Source: Archangium lansingense
GTDB lineage: Bacteria > Myxococcota > Myxococcia > Myxococcales > Myxococcaceae
Direction of reading: 5' to 3'
DNA length: 64,000 bases
Assembly (NCBI RefSeq): GCF_026626635.1
Contig: NZ_JAPNKA010000001.1
Location: 620,001 to 684,000 of the forward strand
How positions within the stretch are numbered: the first letter of the stretch is position 1; each line of letters opens with the position of its first letter. Made by a program: the position numbers and the translations under genes. Shown here piece by piece: positions 8,205-16,519 of this stretch. Below the pieces are notes generated by a model. The model made no database searches, was not told the origin of the DNA, and saw only the letters and a program-made list of their open reading frames with translations.

Positions 8205-8978
8205 TCAGTGCGACGGCGCGGGCGGAGCCACCACGACGCCGTCGTCGCCCACCGCCCGCTTCGCCTCACCGCGCAGCTTCTGCATCAGCACGTAGAGGCC
8301 GGGGATGAAGATGAAGTTGACCACCGTGGACACCACCATGCCGCCGAACACCGCCGTGCCCAGCGAGTTGCGCGAGGCCGCGCCCGCGCCGGAGGCCGTC
8401 ATCAGCGGCACCACTCCGAGGAGGAAGGCGATGGACGTCATGAGGATGGGGCGCAGGCGCACTTCGGCCGCCTCCACCACCGCGTCGAGGGCACTCTTGC
8501 CGCTCTCGCGCAGCTGCTCCGCGAACTCCACGATGAGGATGGCGTTCTTGCTGGCCAGGCCCACCAGCATCACCAGCCTCACCTGGCAGAACACGTCATT
8601 CGTGTAGCCGCGCAAGAGCTGCAGGCCCAGCGCCCCCATGATGGCCAGCGGCACCGAGAGGATGATGACCAGCGGCAGGCTGAAGCTCTCGTACTGCGCC
8701 GCCAGCACCAGGAAAACGAAGAGCAGTCCCAGGCCGAAGATGATGGCCACCTGCCCACCGCTCTGCTTCTGCTCCAGGCTGATGCCCGTCCACTCCGCGC
8801 TCATCCCCTGCGGCAGGTGCTGCGCGGCCAGTGTCTCCATCGCCTCCATGGCCTGTCCGGAGGACACACCCGGCGCGGCCTGCCCGTTGACTTCCACCGA
8901 GCGGAAGAGGTTGTAGTGACGGATGACCTGCGCGGACACGGCGAGCTGCACCTTCACCAGTGACTCCAGCGGAATCAT
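8205..8978 (-). pseudogene. RND efflux pump, C-terminal quarter only
   Basis: The 257 readable residues align with the last quarter of AcrB/MexB-type inner-membrane pumps, which are about 1,050 residues long. Visible landmarks are the MIPLESLV strand (AcrB has MVPFSAF near residue 800), the VEVNGQAAPGVSSGQAM strand, WTGISLEQKQSG, the helices FLVLAAQYESFSLPL and LVGLASKNAILIVEFAEQL, and LRPILMTSIAFLLGVVPL. All N-terminal helices, both large porter-domain halves and the proton-relay aspartates of TM4 are missing. The first codons overlap the end of the MFP gene, as if DNA between the two had been deleted. It cannot work as a pump. Confidence 0.85.
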
Positions 8979-10039
8979 GTCCCCGCCTGCATGAACGAGA
9001 CGGCCACCAGGTCGCCCGCCTTCAGCCCCTTCTCCACCACGTAGGACATCTCCCCCAGCGCGCCCAGGGTGATGGGACGGCGCTCCACCACCGTCTTGCC
9101 TTCCTTCTCCCGCACCACCAGCGCGAAGGGCTGGCCGCTCTGGCGCACCACCGCGAGCGCTGGAATCTGCAGCGCGTCGCGCACGGAGTAGACGAGGCGC
9201 GCGCGCACCAACTCGCTGGGGCGCAGGCCCACCGTGTTGCGGAAGGCGGCCTTCCCCTCCACCAGCTGGGTGCGCGGGTCGGCCTGCGGCGCGACGAAGA
9301 AGACGCTGCTGGTGAGCAGCACCTTCCCCTGGGCGTCGAGGATTTCCAGCGCCGTGTCCGGCTTCATGGCGCGGGCGCGCGGCGAGGGCACTGACACGCT
9401 GACCTCGAGGACGTCCGCCTGGGCGATGCTGGTCAGCTGCGTGGAGGCGCTGACGAAGTCACCCACGCGCACCAGCACGTCGCCCACGGTGCCCGCGAAG
9501 GGGGCACGCATGACGTTGAACTGCAGCTGCACCTGGCGCTGCGTCACCTGCGCGGCCGACGCGCGAGAAGCGGCCTCGGCGGCTTCCACCTGGGCGCGGG
9601 CGCTCTCCAGTTCCTGCGCGCTAGCGAGGCCCTCCTTGTTGAGCGCCTCCGTGCGGGTCAGGGTGCGGCGGGCCAGCTCCAGGTTCACCTGCGAGGAGCT
9701 CAGCTGGGCCTGCGCTCTGTCGAGCGCGGCCGTCTCCTCGCGTGCGTCCACCTCCACCAGCGGCGCGCCTTCCTCCACCTGCTGACCGGGGCGCACGTGG
9801 ATGCGGCGCACGTAGCCGGCCACCTGCGGCAGCACCGTGACACTCTGCCGCGACAGCAGGCTGCCCAGGTACTCGCCGGTGTCGCGCACCTCGTGCGGCG
9901 CCAGCGACACCACCTCGATTTCCCGAGGCGGAGGCGCCGCCGGAGCCGCCTTGTTCCCCGAGCAGCCGGCCACCGCCGCCACCACCGCCACACTCCACAT
10001 CGTCTTCTTCAGCGCCTCCAGGGGGCGCACCCGCTTCAC
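8975..10039 (-). CDS. RND efflux periplasmic adaptor (MFP), end probably clipped
   Basis: A 354-residue HlyD/AcrA-type adaptor lipoprotein. It has a lipobox at VAGC (about residue 26), a lipoyl half-motif GYVRRIHVRPGQQVEEG, a long coiled-coil hairpin (about residues 100-170), the second lipoyl half APFAGTVGDVLVRVGDFV, and the beta-barrel region. The family's usual ending after GDLVAV is cut: the protein stops at SFMQAGT just where the pump fragment begins. The GTG start overlaps the TolC-like gene's stop by four bases (GTGA). Its operon partners are broken, so even if it is made it has no pump here. Confidence 0.85.
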   Translation of the reverse strand: MKRVRPLEALKKTMWSVAVVAAVAGCSGNKAAPAAPPPREIEVVSLAPHEVRDTGEYLGSLLSRQSVTVLPQVAGYVRRIHVRPGQQVEEGAPLVEVDAREETAALDRAQAQLSSSQVNLELARRTLTRTEALNKEGLASAQELESARAQVEAAEAASRASAAQVTQRQVQLQFNVMRAPFAGTVGDVLVRVGDFVSASTQLTSIAQADVLEVSVSVPSPRARAMKPDTALEILDAQGKVLLTSSVFFVAPQADPRTQLVEGKAAFRNTVGLRPSELVRARLVYSVRDALQIPALAVVRQSGQPFALVVREKEGKTVVERRPITLGALGEMSYVVEKGLKAGDLVAVSFMQAGT

Positions 10040-10577
10040 CAGTCGCCCCGGGCCTCCGTCAGGAATGCGTCCAGGCGCGCCTGGACGAGCTCGAATTCAC
10101 GCAGCACCAGGTTCAGCTCCGCCTGGCGAAGGGCCGCACCGCTCTGCACCAGCTCGAGGCTGCTGCCACGGCCCACTTCAAAGGAACGGTGGGTGAGCCG
10201 GTCGGTGCGCTTGGCGAGGTCTCGCGACTCCACCGCTGTCTTCACCAGCGACTCGGCCACCTCCACGCTTCGCCAGGCCTGCGCCACTTCCAGCTCCACG
10301 TCGCGGCGGGCGCTCTCCAGCACCGCTTCCGCCTGCGCCTCCACGCCGCGCGCTCCACCCCGGCCTCCGCGCTGCGCAGGTCCGTGGACCGCTCGCGCAC
10401 CAGGGCGAGCGCCTCGTCCCAGCTCTTCACCCGCCTGGGCGCGGGCGGAACAGGGGTGAGCATGGTGTCCTCCTCCTTCAGGTGGACGGTGGCTGGGTGG
10501 AGGTCAGAGGAGGACGCCGCCTCGGGCTGAATCGAGATGGCGGCGAGCGCCAGGAGGAGGACGGAAGGAGTTGCCAT
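10036..10577 (-). pseudogene. TolC-family outer-membrane channel with internal deletion and frameshift
   Basis: The first part (10577 to about 10365) encodes an export signal (MATPSVLLLALAAISI) and the opening helix SWDEALALVRERSTDLRSAE typical of outer-membrane efflux proteins. From about 10355 a different frame encodes the second-repeat helices AQAEAVLESARRDVELEVAQ and the landmark FEVGRGSSLELVQSGAALRQ, ending at 10036. About 240 residues between these are missing and the frame changes. Both sides of the joint contain GTGGAG/GGCG, 14 bases apart, so a short repeat may have mediated the deletion. First gene of the decayed TolC-MFP-RND operon. Confidence 0.82.
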
Positions 10578-10681
10578 TTGCCGGACGAGGAGGACGGAGG
10601 AAAGGCACTGCGCGCGCTGCCCGTGCTTCCCGGTGCCCCAAGGGAGCCATGCGCTCCCTCGGGGCACGGAGGAAGTGCTGC

Positions 10682-11437
10682 TCAGCTACGCGGCGTCGCC
10701 GGCTTGAAGACCGTGGCGTCGATGGGCGCGTCGTAGCGGGCGCTCTGGATGACCTTCTCGCCCTGCTTGCCGTCGGCCTCCCACTGCGTGCGGTGGCTCA
10801 GCATGATGCCGTCCACGTCGCGGTAGTCGGAGAAGGTGATGGCCTTGTTGTACGCCTTGCCCTCATGGGTGCCGGCGTAGGTGCGGCGCACCTCCAGGAA
10901 GGAGCTCTGGTCGATGAAGCGGACCTCCGTGGTGGTGCCACGGGTGAGGACCAGCTTGAAGGCGGGAGCGCCATGGACCTCCTCGACGCCGTCCAGCTTC
11001 AGCGCGACGCCCCGGGCCTTTGGATCCAGCAGGGCGTCATGTTCGAAGAAGGCGCCCTCGGCCATCGTCGCGCTCTTCTCCTTGTCCAGGCGCTGCGGAG
11101 CGGCCGAGCCCTCCACCACCCAGCCCTGCTGGCCATCGAATAGCTTGCTGACCTTGGTGCCGTTCTTGTCCATGTCGTAGCGCACGAGGTTGGGGCGCGC
11201 GCGCTGCACGGTGGAGGTGGTGACGGTGTCGCCCTCTCGGACGAGGGTGGTGAGATGGAGGGTCTTCACGGCCTTGAGCCGCTCCTTGCCGCCCACGGCC
11301 TTCAAGTGCTTGTCGACGACGGTCTGGAGCGTCAGCTTGCCCTGGACACACTCGGCGCCCTCGCCAGCGGCGGCGATGGTGGGAGCGAACGTCAGACCGA
11401 GGGCCAGGAACGAGGTAACGAGAGACTTGCGCAGCAT
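10682..11437 (-). CDS. Exported outer-membrane lipoprotein-sorting-like protein
   Basis: A 251-residue exported protein with signal peptide MLRKSLVTSFLALGLTFAP..AAA. The mature part has the pattern of LolA-like/DUF4292 proteins: VVDKHLKAVGGKERLKAVKT, then repeated beta strands such as GQQGWVVEG, FKLVLTRGTTTEVRFID and YRDVDGIMLSH. LolA proteins carry lipoproteins across the periplasm, but relatives of this shape have many roles. ATG 11437 was chosen for its GGAGG Shine-Dalgarno six bases upstream and the clean signal peptide. It lies upstream of the efflux remnants on the same strand. Paired repeats lie 88 bases before its start, suggesting control by the neighbouring LytTR regulator. Confidence 0.75.
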   Translation of the reverse strand: MLRKSLVTSFLALGLTFAPTIAAAGEGAECVQGKLTLQTVVDKHLKAVGGKERLKAVKTLHLTTLVREGDTVTTSTVQRARPNLVRYDMDKNGTKVSKLFDGQQGWVVEGSAAPQRLDKEKSATMAEGAFFEHDALLDPKARGVALKLDGVEEVHGAPAFKLVLTRGTTTEVRFIDQSSFLEVRRTYAGTHEGKAYNKAITFSDYRDVDGIMLSHRTQWEADGKQGEKVIQSARYDAPIDATVFKPATPRS

Positions 11438-11519
11438 GGGGTGCCTCCGTGGAAAGTGGGTTGCGGGAGGCACAGTGCCCGCGCGAGCGCCGCGCGGGCG
11501 GAGTGTTCAGCCGGTGGGG

Positions 11520-11561
11520 ACGGGCGTGCGGCGAATGGGCACGCCCGTGCGGCGAACGGGC
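11520..11561 (-). promoter_or_regulatory. Probable LytTR binding site (two 15-bp direct repeats, 21-bp period)
   Basis: GTGCGGCGAATGGGC at 11526-11540 and GTGCGGCGAACGGGC at 11547-11561 start exactly 21 bp apart, two helical turns, with six bases between them. Read on the coding strand the unit is GCCC(G/A)TTCGCCGCAC. The same unit, pair and spacing recur before the kinase gene at 13637. LytTR regulators are known to bind imperfect direct repeats with this period. The site lies 88 bases before the LolA-like gene. The segment also contains a perfect 10-bp stem (11520-11529 with 11539-11548, 9-base loop), so it could double as a terminator for the regulator gene. Confidence 0.65.
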
Positions 11562-11590
11562 TCCAGCTCATCGCCGCGGTCTCGGCCTGC

Positions 11591-12406
11591 TCAGCGCAGG
11601 TGCTGGAACTTTTCGCGGTGGCTGCGAGCGACACGCAGCTCGGCGCCGCCCGTCAGCACCACGACGAGGTCCCTGCGGCCCTCGCTGCGCAGCTCGCGGA
11701 TGCGGCGCGAGTTGACGATGGCCGAGCGGTGGATGCGCATGAAGCGCTCCGGGTCCAGGCGCGCCTCCAGGCTCTGCATCGTCTCGCGGTGGAGGTACGC
11801 CTTCCCGCCCGCGTGAATCTGCACGTAGTAGTCAGCGGCCTCGATGTATTCGATTTCGTCCACGTCGAGGAACACCACGCGGCCCGTGTCGCGGATGGCG
11901 AGCCGGCGCATCCACGGCTCGGGAGCGGCGGTGGGCAAGGGGGCCGAGGTGGGCGCGGGAGTGACGTCACGCTCGCCATAGGTGGAGAGCACGGACATCA
12001 GCCGCTGGCTCAGGTCGGACATGCGCGCCAGGCGAATCTGTGCCTTCGCGCGGCCAACGGCGTCGTGGAAGCGGTCGTCGCGGAAGGGCTTGAGGAGGTA
12101 GTCGAGCGCGTGGATGTCGAAGGCGCGCAGGGCGTAGCGGTCGTACGCGGTGACGAAGATGACGGCGGGCACCTCGCCGGGGCCCAGGTGGGCGAGCACC
12201 TCGAAGCCATTGAGCTCGGGCATCTGCACGTCGAGCAGGACGAGGTCGGGCCGCTGCTCCCGGATGAGGCGCACGGCCTCCGGTCCGTTGCCGGCCTCGC
12301 CCACCACGCTGACCTCCGGATCCGAGGCGAGTAGCAGGCGCAGCCCCTCGCGAGCCAGGGGCTCGTCATCCACGACGAGCGTGCGGATGCAGGCGATCGC
12401 GTTCAT
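11591..12406 (-). CDS. LytTR-family response regulator
   Basis: A 271-residue DNA-binding response regulator. The receiver domain (8-120) has the acidic pair VVDDEP, phosphoacceptor D59 in LLDVQMP, the conserved Thr in FVTAYD and Lys in YLLKPF. After a proline/alanine linker (about 145-165) a LytTR domain follows (165-268), with VDEIEYIEAADYYVQIH and FMRIHRSAIVN. It accepts phosphate from the kinase encoded immediately upstream; the two genes overlap by four bases (ATGA). The paired 21-bp-period repeats before the kinase gene and before the LolA-like gene are its likely targets, so autoregulation is expected. The signal sensed is unknown. Confidence 0.93.
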   Translation of the reverse strand: MNAIACIRTLVVDDEPLAREGLRLLLASDPEVSVVGEAGNGPEAVRLIREQRPDLVLLDVQMPELNGFEVLAHLGPGEVPAVIFVTAYDRYALRAFDIHALDYLLKPFRDDRFHDAVGRAKAQIRLARMSDLSQRLMSVLSTYGERDVTPAPTSAPLPTAAPEPWMRRLAIRDTGRVVFLDVDEIEYIEAADYYVQIHAGGKAYLHRETMQSLEARLDPERFMRIHRSAIVNSRRIRELRSEGRRDLVVVLTGGAELRVARSHREKFQHLR

Positions 12407-13593
12407 GACACGGACACCTCGGGTGAGGCGGACTGGAAGGGCAGCTCCAGGCGGGCGCGCACTCCGCCTTCGGCGCGGTTCTCCAGCGTGAAGGCGTGGC
12501 GGTCTCCGTAGAGCTGGTGCAGGCGGGCGCGCACGTTGGCCACGCCAATGCAGCCGCCATGGGTGTCCCAGCCGGGCGAGAGCCCGGGACCGTCATCGAG
12601 CACCTCGAGCACCAGCCGGGCGCCCTCACGCGATGCGCGCAGCTCCACCCGTCCGGCTCCAGAGCGGGTGCCGAGGCCGTGCTTGATGGCGTTCTCCACC
12701 AGTGGCTGGAGGATGAGGCTGGGCACCAGCGCGCCGAGCGTGGCGGAGTCGATGGCGCGGACTACCTGGAGCCGGTCCTGGAAGCGGGTCTGCTCGATGT
12801 CGAGGTAGCGGTCCAGGAAGTCGAGGTCCTCGTGGAGGGGGACCTGCTGGCGGCTGGTGGTGTTGAGGGCCATGCGCAGCAGCTCACTGACGCCGGTGAG
12901 CATGCGGATGGATCCGGCGGTGTCCTGCTTGCGCACGAGGACGGAGATGGCGTTGAGCGTGTTGAAGAGGAAGTGCGGATGGAGCTGGGCGCGCAGGGCA
13001 TCGAGCTGCGCATGGGCCAGGCGCGTCTCGAGCTGGGACTGGGCCAGCTCTCCCTCGCGGTAGCGACGGTGGTACTCCAGGGCGGAGCCGACGGCGAGGA
13101 TGCCGCCGTAGATACCGACGTCGGTGACGCCGTACTTACCCAGCATCAGGGGCAGGATGAAGCCCAGCGAGTTGTCCAGGAACCACTTCTCCCCCGCGGC
13201 GCGGTTGAGGAAGACCATCAGGAGCAGGTGGGGGAGCATGAGCCCGATGACGGCGGGCACATGGACCGTGAGGCTGCGGGGCCAGACGCCGCGTTCCAGG
13301 CGGAAGCGCCGGCCGAGCGCGAGGACGAGCGGGGTGGCGAGCGCCCAGTACCACCAGGGCGGCAGGTGCATCAGCAGCGCCCGGTCGAAGGGGTAGGTGG
13401 GGTCCTTGAGCTGGGCGTAGAAGTAGGTCTGGCTCGAGGTGATGAGGCCCGGCACGGCATACGCCAGCAGGAGCAGCGACAGGCGGCGCGCCAGCGGGAG
13501 CAGCGCGGACGGCGCTGAGGTGGAGGGCCTCGGCCGGAGTGTCACGGCGGAGGACGGCAGGACGGGGCTCGCGGCGGGAGAGGTGGATTCCAC
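12403..13593 (-). CDS. LytS-type sensor histidine kinase
   Basis: A 396-residue membrane histidine kinase. After a Ser/Pro-rich N-terminus come about five membrane helices (residues 30-185). A short coiled stretch (YREGELAQSQLETRLAHAQ) then leads to the PF06580 histidine box LRAQLHPHFLFNTLNAISVL, with the phospho-His near residue 206. An ATPase domain follows, with N-box VENAIKHGLG and G-box DDGPGLSPG. It should autophosphorylate and pass phosphate to the LytTR regulator it overlaps. GTG 13593 is the start that keeps the whole protein. A pair of LytTR-type repeats lies 43 bases upstream. No extracytoplasmic sensor domain is seen; sensing is probably through the helices. Confidence 0.93.
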   Translation of the reverse strand: MESTSPAASPVLPSSAVTLRPRPSTSAPSALLPLARRLSLLLLAYAVPGLITSSQTYFYAQLKDPTYPFDRALLMHLPPWWYWALATPLVLALGRRFRLERGVWPRSLTVHVPAVIGLMLPHLLLMVFLNRAAGEKWFLDNSLGFILPLMLGKYGVTDVGIYGGILAVGSALEYHRRYREGELAQSQLETRLAHAQLDALRAQLHPHFLFNTLNAISVLVRKQDTAGSIRMLTGVSELLRMALNTTSRQQVPLHEDLDFLDRYLDIEQTRFQDRLQVVRAIDSATLGALVPSLILQPLVENAIKHGLGTRSGAGRVELRASREGARLVLEVLDDGPGLSPGWDTHGGCIGVANVRARLHQLYGDRHAFTLENRAEGGVRARLELPFQSASPEVSVS

Positions 13594-13636
13594 GGCCAGT
13601 GGAGTCTACGCCCGGGCCATGGCGCCTTTCGAACCG

Positions 13637-13672
13637 GTGCAGCCAAAGGGCTCCCGGGTGCAGCGAACGGGC
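13637..13672 (-). promoter_or_regulatory. Probable LytTR binding site upstream of the sensor kinase gene
   Basis: GTGCAGCCAAAGGGC (13637-13651) and GTGCAGCGAACGGGC (13658-13672) are direct repeats 21 bp apart with six bases between them, the same unit and spacing as at 11526-11561. They end 43 bases before the GTG of the kinase gene. A TAGACT -10-like hexamer lies on the minus strand near 13603-13608, which would put the repeats just upstream of the -35 region, the usual place for an activator. Autoregulation of the two-component operon is inferred. Confidence 0.68.
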
Positions 13673-13794
13673 CCGCATGCCTGCGCCTGTTCCCCACATC
13701 CGGGCAGCGGGCCCGGTGTCAGCGAGCCGCTGTGCCCCCAGTGCGACGCGCATTGGGGCTAGCGAGCAGACCCGCGCAGAGCAACGCTACCTCC

Positions 13795-14586
13795 ATGGAC
13801 CTGAATCTCTACCGCTCCTTCACCCATCAACTGAGAGCCCGGCTGGAGTCCGATGCGCGCGTGCTGGGGCTGGTCGCACTGGGGTCGATGGCGGAGCTCG
13901 GGCGTACGCCAGACGCGTGGTCGGACCATGACTTCTTTGTGATCACGATCTCGGGTGTACAGGAGTCGTTCCGTCAGGACCTGAGCTGGTTGCCCGATAG
14001 CGAGCGCATCGTCCTGAAGGTGCGCGAGACAGCTCATGGGCTCAAGGTGCTCTATGACGATGGCCACCTGCTGGAGTTCGCGATCTTCGACGAAGCCGAG
14101 CTGCACCTGGCGAGGGTGAACGACTATCGCGTGCTGCTCGACCGCGCGCACGTCGAGGCCACTCTGCAGCACCTGCGCACGAAGTCCGCCGCCGAGGCCG
14201 CCTCTTTCGACGTGGAGCGCGACTTCGCGCTCTTCCTGTCGGCACTGTGGGTTGGAGCGGGACGTACCGCGCGCGGCGAGGTGCTCAGTGGGTCGTCCTT
14301 CATCAAGCAGCATGCGCTGGGTCATCTGCTACGAGTCCTGACGCACTGTCTGCCCATGGGGAGCGAGACGCAGCTCGACAACCTGGATCCGTTCCGTCGC
14401 TTCGAACGGGAGTTCCCGGAGCAAGGGCGGACGCTCCAACGGCTGTTGCTACAGGAGCCTGGTCTTTGTGCCCGGCAACTCCTCTCCTTCGCGGAGGAGC
14501 AGCTCTCGCACCGAATGGAGCGCTATCCGGTGCGGGCGGTGCAGGTCCTCAGGAACCACCTGGAGCAGGGGGGCCGGCCGGCCTGA
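13795..14586 (+). CDS. Nucleotidyltransferase-fold protein
   Basis: A 263-residue protein with a pol-beta-type nucleotidyltransferase core. The GS motif (LGSMAEL, G30-S31) is followed by the two metal-binding acids D44 and D46 in WSDHDFF, and a third acid is likely in LLEFAIFDEAEL near residue 100. The rest is helical and resembles the substrate-binding half of aminoglycoside or lincosamide nucleotidyltransferases. The substrate is not identifiable; resistance is possible but not shown. ATG 13795 replaces a longer frame whose first 21 codons overlap upstream regulatory DNA. It stands alone between divergent and convergent neighbours. Confidence 0.72.
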   Translation: MDLNLYRSFTHQLRARLESDARVLGLVALGSMAELGRTPDAWSDHDFFVITISGVQESFRQDLSWLPDSERIVLKVRETAHGLKVLYDDGHLLEFAIFDEAELHLARVNDYRVLLDRAHVEATLQHLRTKSAAEAASFDVERDFALFLSALWVGAGRTARGEVLSGSSFIKQHALGHLLRVLTHCLPMGSETQLDNLDPFRRFEREFPEQGRTLQRLLLQEPGLCARQLLSFAEEQLSHRMERYPVRAVQVLRNHLEQGGRPA

Positions 14587-14650
14587 AGCGCTCCGACACC
14601 TCGCACACCACGCGGCCCCAGCGCTTCTGCTGGAAGCAGAGGGCGTGGAG

Positions 14651-15724
14651 CTACATCACCGCCACGGGGAGCCGGCGGCGTCCGAAGTCTCCCGGCTTCG
14701 CATCGAAGTGGCCCGGGACCTTCGCTCCGCAGTCCGGGCACGCGCCCTCCGCCGTCAGCCGGTACGTGAGGATGGAGTGCCAGTCCCGCACGATGAGCTC
14801 TCCACCACAGTCCGGGCACAGCGTCGTCTCGCCCGCGGGGTCGTGCGTGTTCCCCGTGTATACGTACCGCAGCCCCGCCTTGCGGGCGATCTCCCTCGCT
14901 CGCCGTAGCGTCGCGGGTGGTGTCGGCGGAATGTCCCGCAGCTTGTAGTCCGGGTGGAACGCCGTGAAGAACAACGGCACGTCCGGGCCCAGGTGCTTCA
15001 GCAGCCACTCGCTCATCGCCCCCACTTCCGCGTCCGAGTCGTTCTTCCCCGGAATCAGCAGCGTGGTGATCTCCAGCCACGTCTTCGTCTCGTGCCGCAG
15101 GTACTCGAGCGTCTCCAGCACCGGCTTCAGGTGCGCGGCCGTGAGCTGGAAGTAGAAGTCCTCCGTGAATGCCTTCAGGTCCACGTTCGCCGCGTCCATC
15201 TTCGCGTAGAACTCGCGGCGCGGCTCGGCGTGCATGTACCCCGCCGTCACCGCCACCGTCTGGATGCCTCGCGCATGGCACGCGTCCGCCACGTCCATGG
15301 CGTACTCGGCGAAGATGACCGGATCGTTGTACGTGAAGGCCACGCTCCGGCAACCGCGCGCCTCCGCCGCCCTCGCAATCGCCTCGGGGCTCGCCTCGTC
15401 GGTGAGCCGAGCCATCTCGCGCGACTTGGAGATGTCCCAGTTCTGGCAGAAGCGGCACGCCAGGTTGCACCCCGCCGTCCCGAACGACAGCACGCTGCTG
15501 CCCGGATGGAAGTGCGCCAGCGGCTTCTTCTCGATGGGGTCCACGCAGAACCCCGACGAGCGCCCATACGTCGTCAGCACCATCTGATCGCCCGTGCGCT
15601 GCCGCACGAAGCACATGCCCCGCTGGCCCTCGTGCAGTTTGCAGTCTCGAGGACACAGGTCGCACTGGATGCGCCCGTCCTCCAGCGCGTGCCACCAGCG
15701 CCCGGGGTATTCGCTCTCTTGCAT
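14651..15724 (-). CDS. amrS: AmmeMemoRadiSam-system radical SAM enzyme
   Basis: A 357-residue radical SAM protein. The N-terminus has a four-cysteine segment (CDLCPRDC near 21-28 plus C38). The radical SAM cluster motif CNLACRFC (C86, C90, C93) follows, then ITTLLIPGKND and FFTAFHPDYKL. The C-terminus ends in two CPDC zinc-ribbon knuckles. This arrangement is the AmrS family, which usually occurs with AMMECR1- and Memo-domain genes; neither is in the window. The reaction is not established here; the related pyruvate-formate-lyase-activating enzymes form glycyl radicals. The final 13 codons have a duplicate relic at 8134-8190. Confidence 0.9.
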   Translation of the reverse strand: MQESEYPGRWWHALEDGRIQCDLCPRDCKLHEGQRGMCFVRQRTGDQMVLTTYGRSSGFCVDPIEKKPLAHFHPGSSVLSFGTAGCNLACRFCQNWDISKSREMARLTDEASPEAIARAAEARGCRSVAFTYNDPVIFAEYAMDVADACHARGIQTVAVTAGYMHAEPRREFYAKMDAANVDLKAFTEDFYFQLTAAHLKPVLETLEYLRHETKTWLEITTLLIPGKNDSDAEVGAMSEWLLKHLGPDVPLFFTAFHPDYKLRDIPPTPPATLRRAREIARKAGLRYVYTGNTHDPAGETTLCPDCGGELIVRDWHSILTYRLTAEGACPDCGAKVPGHFDAKPGDFGRRRLPVAVM

Positions 15725-15877
15725 GTCTCCCTCCCTGGGGGCGTGGACTTCCCGCCCTTCAACAGATGAGGAAACACACGAGGGAGTGTGCTGCCGTCCC
15801 GCACACTCCCCATTCCCCAGGGCCGGGCGGCCGGAGCTCTTCCCCCGGCCGCCCTCGCTCCCTGCGCACCGAGGGCC

Positions 15878-16345
15878 CTACGGCTGTACCGTCGTCTGCT
15901 CCCAGCTCCGGTTGCGCAGGGCCTCCTCGATGAAGGCCAGGTGCCGCTGCTCGTCCGAGAAGTTGCGCTCGATGATGGCGCGCGTCTCGTCGCTCCACTC
16001 CTCGTCCAGGGCCACCCGGTAGGTCCGGTTGGTGAGCAGCTCGTTGCCCCGCATCGCCTGGAGCGCCGCCTCGTTGCCCATCATCGACGTCACCGCCGTG
16101 AAGCCCTTCAGGATGAAGCCCTTGGCATCCGGCTTCGTCCTCGGCTTGCCGCCCAGCCCCACCACCACCCGCGACAGATCCTGGATGTGGCGCTCATGGT
16201 CCTGCTGGAACTCGCGCAGCCGCATGCGCAGCGACTCCACGTCAATGCGGTTGATGGCCGCCTCGTAGGCCCCCACCGCGTCGTAGTCGAGTGCAATCAA
16301 GTTGTTGAGCCGCTCGAGCATCCTGTTCAAATCCATCGCCGCCAT
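15878..16345 (-). CDS. PA2169-type (DUF2383) ferritin-like protein
   Basis: A 155-residue four-helix bundle protein. The first helix MERLNN-LIALDYDAVGAYEAAI and the second, REFQQDHERHIQDLSRVVV, carry D/E and E-x-x-H residues spaced as in ferritin-like PA2169-family proteins. Later helices include NRTYRVALDEEWSDETRAII and NFSDEQRHLAFIEEAL. The family is often stress-induced; metal binding is plausible but the role is unknown. ATG 16345 (MAAMDLN) has GGAGGAGG upstream; an open frame extends further but without support. Single gene. Confidence 0.75.
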   Translation of the reverse strand: MAAMDLNRMLERLNNLIALDYDAVGAYEAAINRIDVESLRMRLREFQQDHERHIQDLSRVVVGLGGKPRTKPDAKGFILKGFTAVTSMMGNEAALQAMRGNELLTNRTYRVALDEEWSDETRAIIERNFSDEQRHLAFIEEALRNRSWEQTTVQP

Positions 16346-16519
16346 GCCGTCCTCCTCCGGTGCCGCGCGGAAATTCCCACGCCGCGAAAAGCTGGGCAGG
16401 GGGACGAGGTGACTCAAGTGGTCCGGGAGGACACTTCCCTACGTCCCGGATGCGCGGCCGGATGGCGAGCGGGGAAGCCCTTTCGCTATCGGGTGGACGT
16501 CTCCTCCTCCGAGGGGACA

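Noticed and set aside
15788..16519. N-terminal extension of the 187-residue protein at 16520
   Set aside because: It is antisense to the ferritin-like gene and lacks protein-like composition; ATG 16520 is the better start.
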